Assembly: GCA_020881915.1 (NCBI GenBank)
Contig: JAJFPB010000004.1
Coordinates: forward strand, 2,294,001-2,358,000
Source: Paramyrothecium sp. XJ0827
Taxonomy: Eukaryota; Ascomycota; Sordariomycetes; Hypocreales; Stachybotryaceae
Direction: 5' to 3'
DNA: 64,000 bases
Shown piece by piece: positions 10,912 to 21,417 of the stretch. Under the pieces are notes generated by a model that did not search any database, had not been told where the DNA came from, and saw nothing but the letters and a program-made list of their open reading frames with translations. The position numbers were made by a program, and so were the translations under genes. The first letter of the stretch is position 1. Each line of letters begins with the position of its first letter.

Positions 10912-12457
10912 GGCTGCGGATGCTGAGAAAAATCGAGCGGCTCGGAGTGTAGATGAAGAAGATGCGAGTTGAGGAAGGAGGGAAGATTTGGGAATGGAGG
11001 AGCAGAGGTTATGGCGGGGTAGGAGGGGTCGGAAGAGAGTTGGTCGCATTTTGAAGAAAAGCTGGAGGGGTAATTGTTAGCGGTGGCGTCTAAACCAATC
11101 AAGGAGACAGATGGTGAGGGATTAGCGGGGCAGCGGCAGTGGGTCACGTGAAAGCTCTGCTCCCTGACCCAGCTGCTGATGGTGCTATGAGGTAAGGTAA
11201 GGGATGGCAAGCGCCGAACAGTGCTAACGGTGGCCATTGTGCCACCATGAGGTCACTGAACCTCCCTGTGGTGTCCTCGGAGCTATGAGAGCTTCCAATG
11301 GGCCACCCCAAGCTCACTGTTAACCGCTTGTTTCCAGACCAGACGTGCAAGCAACGATCTGTGCTCGATCTCCTTGAGGTAGCTGGCTTCCGGCTGCGTG
11401 AGATTCTGCTGGGGCGGGCCGCTTGAGCTCCTACGACCTTGCAGGGAAGCTCAAACTGGATCCGCCTCAGCCAGCCTGCAGCAGGCCACGACAGCTAGTG
11501 GATCCTCATTGGAGGAGCAACCATGATGTGATGCCGACAACATCCGTCGTTCCTGGGCCTATCAACCAGCCCATGCTTCGCGGATTCCGTGGTGCTTGCA
11601 TGCAGGCGGTTGCCTGGCGAGATAGCCGCATGGTCCTGGCAGCGCTGGGAAGACTTGGTCGAGGGCAGCTCAGGAGATGCGGGAGACTGAGCCCTCAAGT
11701 GCCGACAGGCGGCAGCTCCAGCAGGTGGATTCGGTTCGGGCCTTGAACTAAAAAGAGAAAAACTTACTTGAGAAGAAGGAATATGGTACAATTCAAGATG
11801 GTTCAAAGTACAGGCGAATGATTAAAAGCGAAGAATTGCAGTATGGTTGGTACAGGTTCCGGTGTTGCTTCAGTTCAAATTCCCAAAAAAACGAGAAAAG
11901 TTTGGTTGCAGCTGCTCATCATCTAAACAGCTCCCTAGGGGGTAGCTTTCGGTGGCCTGAAGTCTCAGGTATAGCGCAGGGATTAGCTGCACTAAGCACG
12001 ACAGGTAAGGTAAGGGAAAAGAGGTAAGGCAACTTGACCCATTGGGCTGCTTAGTCATTGGATCCATTTACGAGAGCTTCGGCTCAATCGAGATGCCAGC
12101 TCTCGAAGAGAAGAGCTTACTTTGGCGCGAAGCAAAGCGATATAGGATGGGAATAAAGCCAGCCTCCCAAAAGGAACTTACAGAAATCTGATTCAAAGAC
12201 ATGTTCCAAGTAGTTATTATTCTCCCTCTCAATTCCTCCATGTTCAATCAGCAAACCGCCAAGAGTCGGGTTGATTATATCACGTGACACCCCCTGAACT
12301 ATTGGCTGCTCCCAAGATAGACTCGATAGGTGTCCGATGTCTCCAGCGTGGCTGTTCCTAAGTCGGTAACGAGGGACCCAGGTCTTGAGTGCAACAACAT
12401 TTGCGTTGACCATCTCTGTTTACTGTACGGACATTGGTGAACCGAACTTCCTCCACG
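10912..12457. promoter_or_regulatory. Divergent intergenic region cyclophilin/ENT3
   Basis: 1.5 kb between two start codons. It holds the AGGTAAGGTAAGG-type repeats at 11189-11204 and 12003-12015. Open frames here (for example 10887-11237 and 11495-11806, minus) look non-coding. I see no RNA gene. Confidence 0.5.
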
Positions 12458-14233
12458 ATGGATTTCAACGATTTGAAGAACACGGTCTCGAACCTGACCT
12501 TGTACGACATCAAGGCCGGGTTCAGGAAGGCTCAAAATGGTGCAGTCTGGCCATTCCGGTGATGCGCTGCATGCGTGGCTAATCGCTTGCACAGCTGTCA
12601 TGAACTACACTGAGATGGAATCGAAGGTACTTCTACACTGCGACATGCAATCCTGTCGCGCTCGGCTAATTTGTTACGCAGGTTCGTGAAGCCACGAACA
12701 ACGAACCCTGGGGTGCCTCATCTTCGACTATGCAAGAGATTGCCAACGGCACCTTCAACTAGTGCGTTTCTCCGGCCTGAGCTCCCATCCAGATGCCTAA
12801 CGATATGTAGTCAAACACTCAACGAGATCATGCCCATGATCTACCGCCGCTTCACCGAAAAGTCGGCCGAAGAGTGGCGTCAGATCTACAAGGCCCTGCA
12901 GCTGCTCGAGTTCCTGATCAAGCACGGTTCGGAACGTGTGATCGATGATGCACGCGGGCATATCACTCTCCTGAAGATGCTGCGTCAGTTCCACTTCATC
13001 GATCAGAACGGCAAGGATCAGGGCATCAACGTACGGAATCGAGCCAAGGAGCTCGCCGAGCTTCTGGGCGACGTGGATCGAATTCGCTCCGAGCGAAAGA
13101 AGGCCCGGGCAACGAAGAACAAGTACACCGGTGTAGAGGGCGGCGCGACTTTCAGCAGCGGCTCCGGTGGTCGTTACGGTGGTTTCGGCAACGAGTCGTC
13201 AGGATACGGTGGTGGCAGCTCTGCCGACTACGGAGGCTACTCGTCTGGCGTCTACGGCGACGGCGGTGGTTTCGGGGGGCAACAAAGCGAGTTCAACGAT
13301 GCCTCTGGGAGCAGGTCTGAGCGGTTCGAGGAGTACGACGAGTTTGACGAGGATGATAAGCCTGCCCCTAGCTCTCGGGCAGCAGCGAAGAGGCCGGAGC
13401 GTGCAGGCGTTAAGAAGACAACGCCAGAGCCGCCCAAGAAGAAGGAACCCGAGGTCGATCTCTTCTCGTTCGACGAGCCAGCACAGACGTCGTCGGCGCC
13501 TGCAATCGCCCCCTCCAACGGTGGTGCTTTTGCCAGCTTCTCCGGGCCTACAGGCACCGCTCAAGCAAGCAATGATGACGATGAGTTTGACGATTTCCAA
13601 TCTGCCACTCCTGCAGGCGGAGCGCCACCAGCAGTTGTCTCATCGGCATCCTCCACGGCCCACTTTGCTGCCCCTAAGCCTGTCTCAGCTCCTCAGCAAG
13701 CAGACATTAGCAACATGGTCAGCATGTCATCGATTTCTCCTCCTCCAAGCTCAACGTCAACACCCGCTGCCAATTACTCAGGGTTCAGCTCTGCCCCGGC
13801 AATGGCTTCCCCAGCGCAGCAGGCGAAACCTGCGGGTTACCAGCCCGCCGGCCCCAACTACTTCGGAACCATCCAGGCTCAAACTACCAACACATCCACG
13901 TCTGGCATGTCATCATTCTCTGGGGTATCAACGACGACCTCGAACGTAGCGAGCACTCCCAGCACTATGGGCAACATGAAGCCCGTCACCAGCCCTGGTG
14001 CGAAACCTGCGGCGGCGGCCGCGGGCGGCGATGCTTTTGGTGCTCTGTGGGGCAAGGCGAGCTCCAACATCAAGAAGACCAACACGACGACGTCATCTCC
14101 TGCTCTGGGCCAGCTAGCCAAGGAGAAGAGCAGCGCTGGCATCTGGGGTGCACCAGCGACTGCTTCCAAACCGGCCGCCAGCAACGCGCCGCAGGGTGGA
14201 CCCAGCTCCGCATCTGATGATCTGTTGGGATGA
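12458..14233 (+). CDS. ENT3: Ent3-type epsin (ENTH-domain clathrin adaptor)
   Basis: ENTH adaptor for clathrin traffic between Golgi and endosome. Exons 12458-12539, 12595-12626, 12682-12761 and 12811-14233; three introns of 49-55 bases crowd the first 65 codons; 538 residues. The ENTH domain covers about residues 1-150: MDFNDLKNTVSNLTLYD, NYTEMESKVREATNNEPWG, RRFTEKSAEEWRQIYKALQL, EFLIKHGSERVIDDAR. These match Ent3/epsinR rather than plasma-membrane Ent1/2. The remainder is disordered: a Gly/Tyr-rich stretch (about 165-215), an acidic patch, and Ser/Thr/Ala/Pro-rich sequence with DLFSFDEP and DEFDDFQ motifs, the kind that bind the gamma-ear of AP-1/GGA and clathrin. No UIM is evident. Confidence 0.93.
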
Positions 14234-14730
14234 GAACGAGGATATGGTAGAGCGGCAAAGGAAGCAGTCGACTGGAGCCATGTTTGCCTGAGCAAAGAAG
14301 CCCCCTAAGGAGCTGCAAACAGGAAGCATCAGCCAGTTCAAGTGTCCGAGCGCACAACAAGCATACTTGATAATAGGACACTTAGATAGGCGTACCGGTG
14401 CACAAAACGAATTCATGACTTGTTGTTCCAAGCAACCCATGTGTCAGGTTGGCCAACCGGGTGCGGTCCACGGGCTTTGATTGAATGTATGGCTGGGGCA
14501 GAGCCCAGATGCCGGTCTGGCCTGCAGGGTATGGTTGCAGTAGACGCTCGTCGTGCTTCGGCAGAGCACGCGTTGATGTGCCGTTGCATGGACATTCATT
14601 TCACCCAGTATGCGGCCGCACCACTCTCAGACAGCTTCGCCTCACGGACCAAGGCAAGTGGTTGCCTGAGCGGACCCGCTGGAGCGCAATCTTGCTGATC
14701 GGATCTGTAAACAATTTGTTTGTAGGCAAG

Positions 14731-14751
14731 GCCCCCCCCCCCTTCCCCCCC
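14731..14751. repeat. Poly-C tract
   Basis: An almost pure cytosine run interrupted by two T, giving a G-rich minus strand. It could form a G-quadruplex-like structure or be a sequencing trouble spot. Confidence 0.8.
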
Positions 14752-15208
14752 GTCCTGCGGCTCTGGAGCTGCGCGCTTAACCGTCTCACCGTGGGCCGGG
14801 GGATTTCTCGGCGGCTCAGCCAATGGGCACCCGCCGTGGCCATGTCCCACCCCCGGGCGGCGTCCCGGGCCCCGGCAGACGCAGGCGAAAAGAGACAGGG
14901 CCCTGCTGCGCTCAGCGATTGGCTGCCGCGGGCGCCTACCCACACGATCGGATGCTTCAGCAGTCGCGGCGAGCAGGTCTGCCGTCCAGACGACGAGGCG
15001 TGTCCGGGTTGTTGTTGTCGTCGAGATGGGTCCCGGCCCGGGTGTCTGCTGCAGGATTTGATTGCGTACCTGTCGCCTGCAATCTCGGTTCTTTGCGCGG
15101 CTGATGGGCGAATGAGCTTGGTGCGACGGTGTTGCTGCCGTGTGTTTGAGCGTCGATGGGTAGCCGCTGAGGCATCATTCCCTGGTGTTGATGGGAAGGG
15201 TGAATGTG

Positions 15209-15214
15209 TATAAA
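15209..15214 (+). promoter_or_regulatory. TATA-like box of the MARVEL gene
   Basis: TATAAA at 15209-15214, about 65 bases before the CT-rich tract at about 15275-15345. If used, it implies a leader of roughly 350-400 bases for the gene starting at 15646. Assigned by position only. Confidence 0.4.
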
Positions 15215-15645
15215 GAAGCAGCGTCAATCCGCCGTTGAGGTGGTCTTCTTTTCTGTTCAAGCACAGCATTCAACTCAAAACATCTTCTCTCTCTTATCTC
15301 TTTTCCTTTCCTTCTTTTTTCCATTTTTCCTTTGTGTCTGTCTGGAATAAACTTGGGTTCTTTTGACCGTTGGACAGCAGCAGATTTCACATCGACAACT
15401 TTTCCATTTTCAATCTTTTTCGAACACCACATTCAAGGGTTCTCATCCACATTCGAGACTGCGTCTCCTCTTGCACAAGTCCTTCTTTTTTTCTCCTGCT
15501 CTGTAGCAGGTCCTCCGACAAGATTTCGTCCCCAGTCTCTCCCTCGGCCACACTCCCGTTCTACTCCAAGCATCTGCCTCTTCGCACCGCCGGCGGCTCG
15601 AACAGACCAAAGCTCTCACTGATCACGCCCGCCACTCTCGACAAG

Positions 15646-16271
15646 ATGCCTTCCGCACCAGCGCTCGGCGCCTTGGGCATGACGTTCCAGGCCATGCGGA
15701 CCATGCAGTTTGTTTCGCTCATTACCATCATCGGCATGACGGCGAACTTCGTCTCTGAGATGGTCGCTGCGGATTACGAGCCCGCCTCTGCTATCATCGG
15801 CACGCTGGTAGTTGTAAGTTTACCGTCGAGCGATTGGCTTGGGGCTTTGCGAAACTAACAAGAACTCAGGCTTGCTTGGCTACGGTTTACATTGTTGTCA
15901 CTTACATTCTTTACTGGGATTCGATTCTCCCTTTCCTTGTCGCCACGGCTGCCGACAGTCTCCTTCTCATCGCTGTCATTGTTGTGGCCTGTGTTGTCGG
16001 CAAGCCCGTCAGCTACTTATCATGCAATGCCTTTCCCTCCAAGGGCAACACGGCCAACTTCATCGGCTCGCTCTTCCACAATGTCAAGCACGCCAACAAC
16101 AACACGTTCGAGTGGATCGATGGCGACCGCAACTCCTGCCTTCAGATCAAGATCGTCTGGGGCCTGAGCATCGCGCTCTGCGTGCTCTTTTCCTTCTCCG
16201 CCGTCACTACCGCGTGCCTCTGGCGCCGCCTGAGGAGCCCTGCCAGCCAGGCCCCCAAGGATTTCGAATGA
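15646..16271 (+). CDS. MARVEL-like four-helix membrane protein
   Basis: Exons 15646-15813 and 15870-16271 (56-base intron); 189 residues. Four hydrophobic helices are visible: MQFVSLITIIGMTANFV, a second across the exon junction (IIGTLVV then ACLATVYIVVTYILYW), LLLIAVIVVACVVG and IVWGLSIALCVLFSFSAVT. A Cys pair lies in the second extramembrane loop (SCNAFPS, NSCLQIK). This is the layout of fungal MARVEL-domain proteins, which sit in plasma-membrane or vesicle membranes; the precise role is unknown. The frame stops at TGA 16269-16271 but stays open for another 145 codons, described separately. The start is the first ATG that leads directly into the first helix. Confidence 0.85.
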
Positions 16272-16709
16272 GGGTGCGGCCGTGGGGTTGGCCCAGTGCA
16301 GCCGGCTGCGGCTCCCAACGTGTTGAGGAAGGGCCGCAGCCTCGGGACGATGGCGCTGGCGCAGCAAGAGAAGAGGTTCGACAGCGATTCCTCTGATGCC
16401 GAGAGCATCAACGTTCCTGGCCAGGTGTCCAGGAACGCGCCGAAGCCATGGTTCCCACCACCCCCCACGGCGCCCATTCGAGAGAAGAAGGCTCGCATCT
16501 GTGATGTTCCGCAGCCAGTCAGGGAGATGCCTCCCCTGCCCGAGCCAGAAGCCATCCCCCTCCCCGTCCAGAGCCCGCTGTCCCGGCTCAAGGCAAGGCC
16601 GAGGACCTTGTTGCAAAGGATCGAGGGCTGGTGGGACTTGGGATTAATAGAGAAGAGACAAACATTGTTTGGAGGAGGTAATGGATCACCAGTGTCGCGA
16701 AATCCTTGA
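16272..16709 (+). other. In-frame 145-codon extension past the TGA of the MARVEL gene
   Basis: Directly after the TGA, in the same frame, 145 codons stay open to 16707-16709. The predicted segment looks protein-like: DSDSSDAESINVPG, a Pro-rich part (PWFPPPPTAP, MPPLPEPEAIPLP) and a terminal motif with aromatic and charged residues (EGWWDLGLIEKRQTLFGG). It would make a hydrophilic cytosolic tail after the fourth helix. It could be reached by stop-codon readthrough, an unseen splice, or a recent nonsense mutation; or it could be a separate short reading frame (ATG at 16350). I found no good GT-AG pair that removes the TGA and keeps the frame. Confidence 0.45.
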
Positions 16710-17676
16710 AGGATGTGAATCAGATTGAATCTGGAAGAGTTTGGATTGGTAATTTGTTAGCTGCTTCGGTCTGCGCTTGACGCATTAATTGTTGGTAATG
16801 GTTCTCTGGGTCTGGTAATAACAACAAAAGTTATATAAATCAATTGACTGGTTCATTCGTACACATGCAAGCCACACTCTGTGCCAGACAGATCTCTAAC
16901 TCTAAGACGATGGAAAAGTTGCAATATACCACCCATACATGGCCTTGGACCTTTGCCATGGCGGTGCTCTTGGGACTTGAGCTGGATGTCTTCGGGACCA
17001 GATGGGATCGTACTTTCTGTTGGCGGGTTTAGGGTAGCTGGATAGCACTAGAAGATTGTGGGATGAAAGGCCTAACTCCGATCCTGTGGTTCGATCGCTA
17101 CTGGTACCTTACTTTACTGAATGTACTTGACTACAACAGCTTGTGATTGCTCTTGTGCGAGGTGAATCTTCATTGCGCCAATCGGCGCTCGCAGCGAGGG
17201 TTCGGCGACTCGTACATACAGAGAACGAGGATTGGTCTATACGGAAACGGTTCGCAACAAAGATCTCCAGCAACCAAGACACCGAACCAAAAAACTTCCT
17301 TTACTGATCGTTTACATAGTAAGGGAGATATTTAACGAGCACTTTGAGACAAGCACATCAGCTCTTTAGATTGTGAAACGACTGTTACCTCACGCACAAG
17401 CCGACAGCCGTTTTCTTGTTTGCCACTAACAATAAGTAAGGCTGATGAGCTTGAACCAATTTTCATCCCTGCTCAGCAACCTTCTGGGGCTGCGGTAGTT
17501 TAGTCTCGGGACTCGCACTTTAGACACTTCAACGGGTGCCCTTCTCCTCTCCGCTGCTTACATATCCACCCCCTGTCGCAGGCTCGCACCCCCCAAACTC
17601 CACCGTCGTCTAAAGACCAATTTCAGCAACGCAGACAATTGCGCCGTGATACGGTACCCCAGGTCCATCCGTAGAC
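16710..17676. other. Intergenic, upstream of the Zn2Cys6 gene
   Basis: 967 bp of mixed composition. It contains the regulator's promoter and the MARVEL gene 3' flank. No gene, repeat or structured element stands out. Confidence 0.5.
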
Positions 17677-19524
17677 ATGTTCCGCCATCTCATCAGCGGC
17701 AAGGTGCGCTCCAACAATGGCTGCTACACTTGCCGCCTGCGCCGCAAAAAATGCGACGAGGCGCGCCCCGTCTGTGCGGGCTGTCAGATGCTTGAGATCA
17801 CCTGCTACTCCGGGGACGACAAGCCCGACTGGATGGACGGCGGCCCCAAGCAGAAGGAAATGGCCGAGAAGATCAAGGCCCAGGTGAAGAAGCAGGCCAG
17901 CCAGCGGAGAGATCGCAAGTACCTCGAGATGTTGGAGACGGGCGCCAAGATGGTCACTCTGGGCGACGACCCGCCGGCACGAGGCCATTCCGAGGGCCGT
18001 GACGCCAACGTCCCGAGTGCTTTTGACGTGGAGCGGTTGGGCGGCCAGGACCGCAGGTTGACGCCGCCCCCGAGCAATGCCAGCGGCAACTCGCCGCCAG
18101 AGATCCCCTGGCATAGCCAAGCGTTCCTCCGCCAGGCCGCCGAGCAGGAGCGCGGGCCCGACATCGATCTCCACTTCATCATGATCTACCTCGACTACGT
18201 CTTCCCCTACGTCTTTCCCCACTACCGCCCTCCGATCCTGGTGGGCGGACGGGGCTGGATCCTCGACGTGGTGCAGAGCAACAAGACCGTCTACCACACC
18301 GTGGTGTCGCTCGCCTCGTACTTCTTCGGCGTCATCCTTGCCGGCGGGGACGATGAGCACAACACCTGCGTCAACCGGATGGTCGACAATCTGGAGACCC
18401 AGATGGAGTTGGGTCTTCGGGAGCTGCGCAAGGAGATGCAAGCCATTACCTCGCAGACGTCGCCGGTCGACATGCGCGAAGGCTTGGTGGTGATGCAGAG
18501 CATCGTCCAGATGCTCATCTTCGAGGTGACGGCGAGCAACAAGGAGAACTGGAAGGTCCATCTCGATGCTGCACTGGCCCTATTCCTGCAGATACTCCCC
18601 AGGCCGGAGCATTGGTCCGAGGCCTTGCTTTCCTTATACAGCGAGGCCTTCCCGCCACCGGCCATGACGGATGGCTTCCGACGACCGTGGAGCACGGGGC
18701 AGGCCTCACTACGCTTCTTCTCCGCCATCCTCTTCCAGATCGACGTCATGTCGAGTCTCACGCTGGGCAGCGCGCCGCGCTTGTTCCGCTTCCAGGCATC
18801 CATCATTCCTGGATGCCAAACGCACGACAATTGCAACAGCTTCCGATCAGCGGGACCGCTGGCAATGGAAGAGTTCGTCGGCCTGTACAACTGGGTGCTG
18901 CAGATGATAGGAGACGTCGCTGCGTTGCACTCCTGGAAGCAGGTTCAAACAAGGGCTGGGGTTTGCTTCACGCACGAGCTGCTGTCACGAGGCAAGATCC
19001 TCGAAGACGCCATCAAGGCTGGGCGGCAAGCCCTGGAGACCCAGATGAGTATATTCGAGCAACAAGGCGTGACATACCGAACGTCCCATGTTGTGCAGGA
19101 CGTGCTTTCAGAGCTCCAGGGGCAGTCCGTGGCTGACACGCCAGGATACGTAAATCAAAATTGGATCTGGGCCCAAGCAGCGTTCCTTCATGTCAGGCTG
19201 GTCATGTACGGATGGCAACCGCGCGACCCTGTGATCCGCGAGACGGTCACCGCGATGCTCAAATGCATCTGTGGCCTGCCGAACTCGTCCTGCCTGCGTA
19301 ATGTCGTCTGGCCCTTTTGCCTGGTGGGCTGCTTGGCATTGCCCGAGGAGGAAGGCCAGCTGCGCGAGCTTGCGAGCGGTCTCGGCCCTCTCCGCATCTT
19401 TGGAACCTGCAAAGAGGCGATTGAGATCATGGAGGCAATGTGGGCGCGCAGGGACCAAATCGACGAGACATGGGACGTGTCGAAATGCTTGAATGTCTTG
19501 GGCCATGGAGTTTTGCTGATCTGA
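17677..19524 (+). CDS. Zn2Cys6 transcription factor with fungal-specific domain
   Basis: Single exon, 615 residues. The binuclear zinc cluster lies at residues 16-43 with perfect spacing (C16-x2-C19-x6-C26-x6-C33-x2-C36-x6-C43), followed by a Lys-rich linker and a likely dimerisation helix (KEMAEKIKAQVKKQ). From about residue 150 to the end is a helical regulatory region of the Fungal_trans_2 type: DIDLHFIMIYLDYVFPYVFPHY, HTVVSLASYFFGVIL, and a WPFCLVGCLA segment near the C-terminus. It is predicted nuclear. No target can be inferred; the nearest genes (MARVEL and MGCC proteins) form no obvious pathway. Confidence 0.93.
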   Translation: MFRHLISGKVRSNNGCYTCRLRRKKCDEARPVCAGCQMLEITCYSGDDKPDWMDGGPKQKEMAEKIKAQVKKQASQRRDRKYLEMLETGAKMVTLGDDPPARGHSEGRDANVPSAFDVERLGGQDRRLTPPPSNASGNSPPEIPWHSQAFLRQAAEQERGPDIDLHFIMIYLDYVFPYVFPHYRPPILVGGRGWILDVVQSNKTVYHTVVSLASYFFGVILAGGDDEHNTCVNRMVDNLETQMELGLRELRKEMQAITSQTSPVDMREGLVVMQSIVQMLIFEVTASNKENWKVHLDAALALFLQILPRPEHWSEALLSLYSEAFPPPAMTDGFRRPWSTGQASLRFFSAILFQIDVMSSLTLGSAPRLFRFQASIIPGCQTHDNCNSFRSAGPLAMEEFVGLYNWVLQMIGDVAALHSWKQVQTRAGVCFTHELLSRGKILEDAIKAGRQALETQMSIFEQQGVTYRTSHVVQDVLSELQGQSVADTPGYVNQNWIWAQAAFLHVRLVMYGWQPRDPVIRETVTAMLKCICGLPNSSCLRNVVWPFCLVGCLALPEEEGQLRELASGLGPLRIFGTCKEAIEIMEAMWARRDQIDETWDVSKCLNVLGHGVLLI

Positions 19525-20190
19525 TTACAATACCCGTCGCGCGCTTGGATAATACTGTTAAATTTCTGCTTTTACGATTTTATGTGGGGGATTGGCATCG
19601 TTGTTTTTTCCTGGACATAATGGCTTGGACTGGTAAGGGCGCGGATTGTCTTGGTGAAGAGGCGTTCATTTATCTATCATAATGCCATGACGATGCTTTT
19701 TGTCAGTTCAGAGATCTGTCGTGCGATGGAAATCGTTACCTTTGGCCTCGACGCATAATTGATGGGCAGGCTATGATGAGATTTCAAACAGAATCACCGC
19801 ATCTGCACTCGAATTTGTTTAGTTTGAGATGGCACAAATACTTGATGCAGTGTCTGGACGTAATCATGGACTCACTGACTCACGTGGCACTGACGATGTG
19901 AGAAGGGAAAGGTATCTGAGAACCACTCTTGTACGATTCTTGCCGTTAGCATCTCATCTCGGTACCTGAGGCTATACTTGGAGAGGGACATTGGAAAACC
20001 TAGCCGTGGCTTGTAAAGAAGCCATCTCGACAACTCATGAGCGGACTGCAAAGACTCAGTATATCAACCTCGGGTTTGTGCCGGTCGGATTAACGTAGGA
20101 GCTTCGAAACCGCGTCCTCGCTAACCAACCATCGCCGAGACAACTTTCATATCTGTTGCATCAACTACCTTTTCGAACGGAGACGTAGGC
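19525..20190. other. Convergent intergenic region
   Basis: 666 bp of shared 3' flanks between the Zn2Cys6 gene and the MGCC gene. Nothing else is supported. Confidence 0.5.
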
Positions 20191-20633
20191 TTAGGCATGG
20201 TGGCCAGAGCCAGAGCCGGAGCTGGAGGCGGAGCCTGAACCAGACTTTTGAACGGGCTCTAGCTCGCTATCAGCAGGAAGGGGTCCCTGCGGCCCTGGAA
20301 CCGCGAACGGTGGGCTCTCGGGAACAGCGAGAAGGGGGACAGGAGTGCCTCCTGGCCCAGGAGACGCAGGGGAAGCCGCAGCCGGCGTGTCGATGGCGAC
20401 AGGCTGGGCGCCAGCCGGGGAAGCGGAGCGACTAGAGCCATTGTGAGCGTGCTGAGCAGGCTCGATGGAAGCGGTGCTGCGGAGACCGATGGTTAGAAAA
20501 CCCCATGAACTACACGATGCCTTGCCAGAGTGTGCTGCGAGACTTACGTTTGCGTCTGGGGCTCAGGCTCGGCAGGCCGAGGCGGCATGCTCTGGAAGCC
20601 GTCGTCGCAGCAAGACGAAGGGCAGCAACCCAT
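20191..20633 (-). CDS. Small lipid-anchored (MGCC) protein, unknown function
   Basis: Two-exon gene too split to show as a long open frame: 20633-20548 and 20476-20191, with a canonical gtaagt...cag intron of 71 bases; 123 residues. The N-terminus MGCCPSSCCDDG fits N-myristoylation at Gly2 (Ser at position 6) with palmitoylation at Cys3/Cys4, so it is predicted to be membrane-tethered. The rest is disordered: a Pro-rich part (MPPRPAEPEPQ), an Ala/Ser/Pro middle (AAASPASPGPGG; PESPPFAVPGPQGP) and a Gly-Ser repeat ending SGSGSGHHA. The start resembles endosomal/vacuolar anchors such as LAMTOR1, but the helical body of that family is absent. No function is assigned. Confidence 0.7.
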
Positions 20634-21417
20634 GATGGAAGAGGCGAAAGCGTTCTTTTGGTTTTGCTAGATGGAATGAAGGTACGTTTGAGATGCGAGG
20701 TGTATGAGGGATGCCGCAGGGAAGATGTTTTGATGAAGTTGCCCGGGCCTTCGTTGTTGTTTGGGCCTTGGGAGTAGACGCGTGCCTGGGGGCGCCGCAT
20801 GACCTGCCAGCTGCCAGCTGTTTGCGAGTGAAGCGAAGTGCCAGTCGGTTTGCGGGCAGCCTGGCAGCCATATGGCTGTGTTTGCCGGTCGTTGCGAGCC
20901 GTGATTCACAGTCTCCGGGCAGGGTTGCCATGCAACTGCCTACCTTATAGGCCTTCGGCATATCACGGACACCGCCCATTCACGGGAAGGCCATTGAGCA
21001 AACAAGACAATGGGGAAGTCACCGCAATAACACCCCATGTTACACATAATCTCCCCTAGCCATGGAACACCCCGGGGGCACATTGTGCAGAGGGACTAGA
21101 CCTGGGGTGGGTTGATGTAAGGGAATCGTTTCGTGCTCTGCTGTGATGAAACCTAGCGATGGTGATGCAACCTTGTGGTGCAATCTTGTGTTTACTGGCA
21201 GAATGAAATCAGCTTAGCTTCTATAGGACGGGTAGCTGGCTTATTGATCTTGTCAGTGATACTAGCATGAACTAGAGAGTTTGGTTCACGACAACACCGG
21301 CTCGCCTATGTCATCTATGCATTGTAGCGCCAACTCGAATTCATTCCTGAACATGACATGCTGACATTACCGACTCCTAGACTCTCGCTACTATACACGT
21401 CTCCCGCCCCAAGCCGC
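20634..21417. other. Intergenic between MGCC and hemerythrin-like genes
   Basis: 784 bp, upstream of the MGCC gene and downstream of the hemerythrin-like gene (both minus). Several short palindromic CAGCTG patches lie near 20808-20820. No further gene is supported. Confidence 0.5.

Larger units (their letters stand above)
14234..15645. other. Long GC-rich intergenic region upstream of the MARVEL gene
   Basis: 1.4 kb containing the poly-C tract at 14731-14751 and a TATA-like site at 15209-15214, followed by a strongly pyrimidine-rich stretch (about 15275-15345) typical of fungal transcription start regions. Two long overlapping open frames (14485-15213 plus, 14601-15269 minus) have the composition of GC-rich non-coding DNA. 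Confidence 0.5.

Noticed and set aside
10887..11237. Upstream frame considered as a mitochondrial leader of cyclophilin
   Set aside because: It runs out of frame with the MGNSKV start, and joining it would need an extra splice that I cannot see.
14485..15269. Overlapping long open frames on both strands upstream of the MARVEL gene
   Set aside because: GC-rich promoter DNA; both frames are Arg/Pro/Gly-rich without domains.
17623..18561. 312-codon minus-strand open frame
   Set aside because: Antisense to the Zn2Cys6 gene; low-complexity His/Val/Leu composition and no domain.
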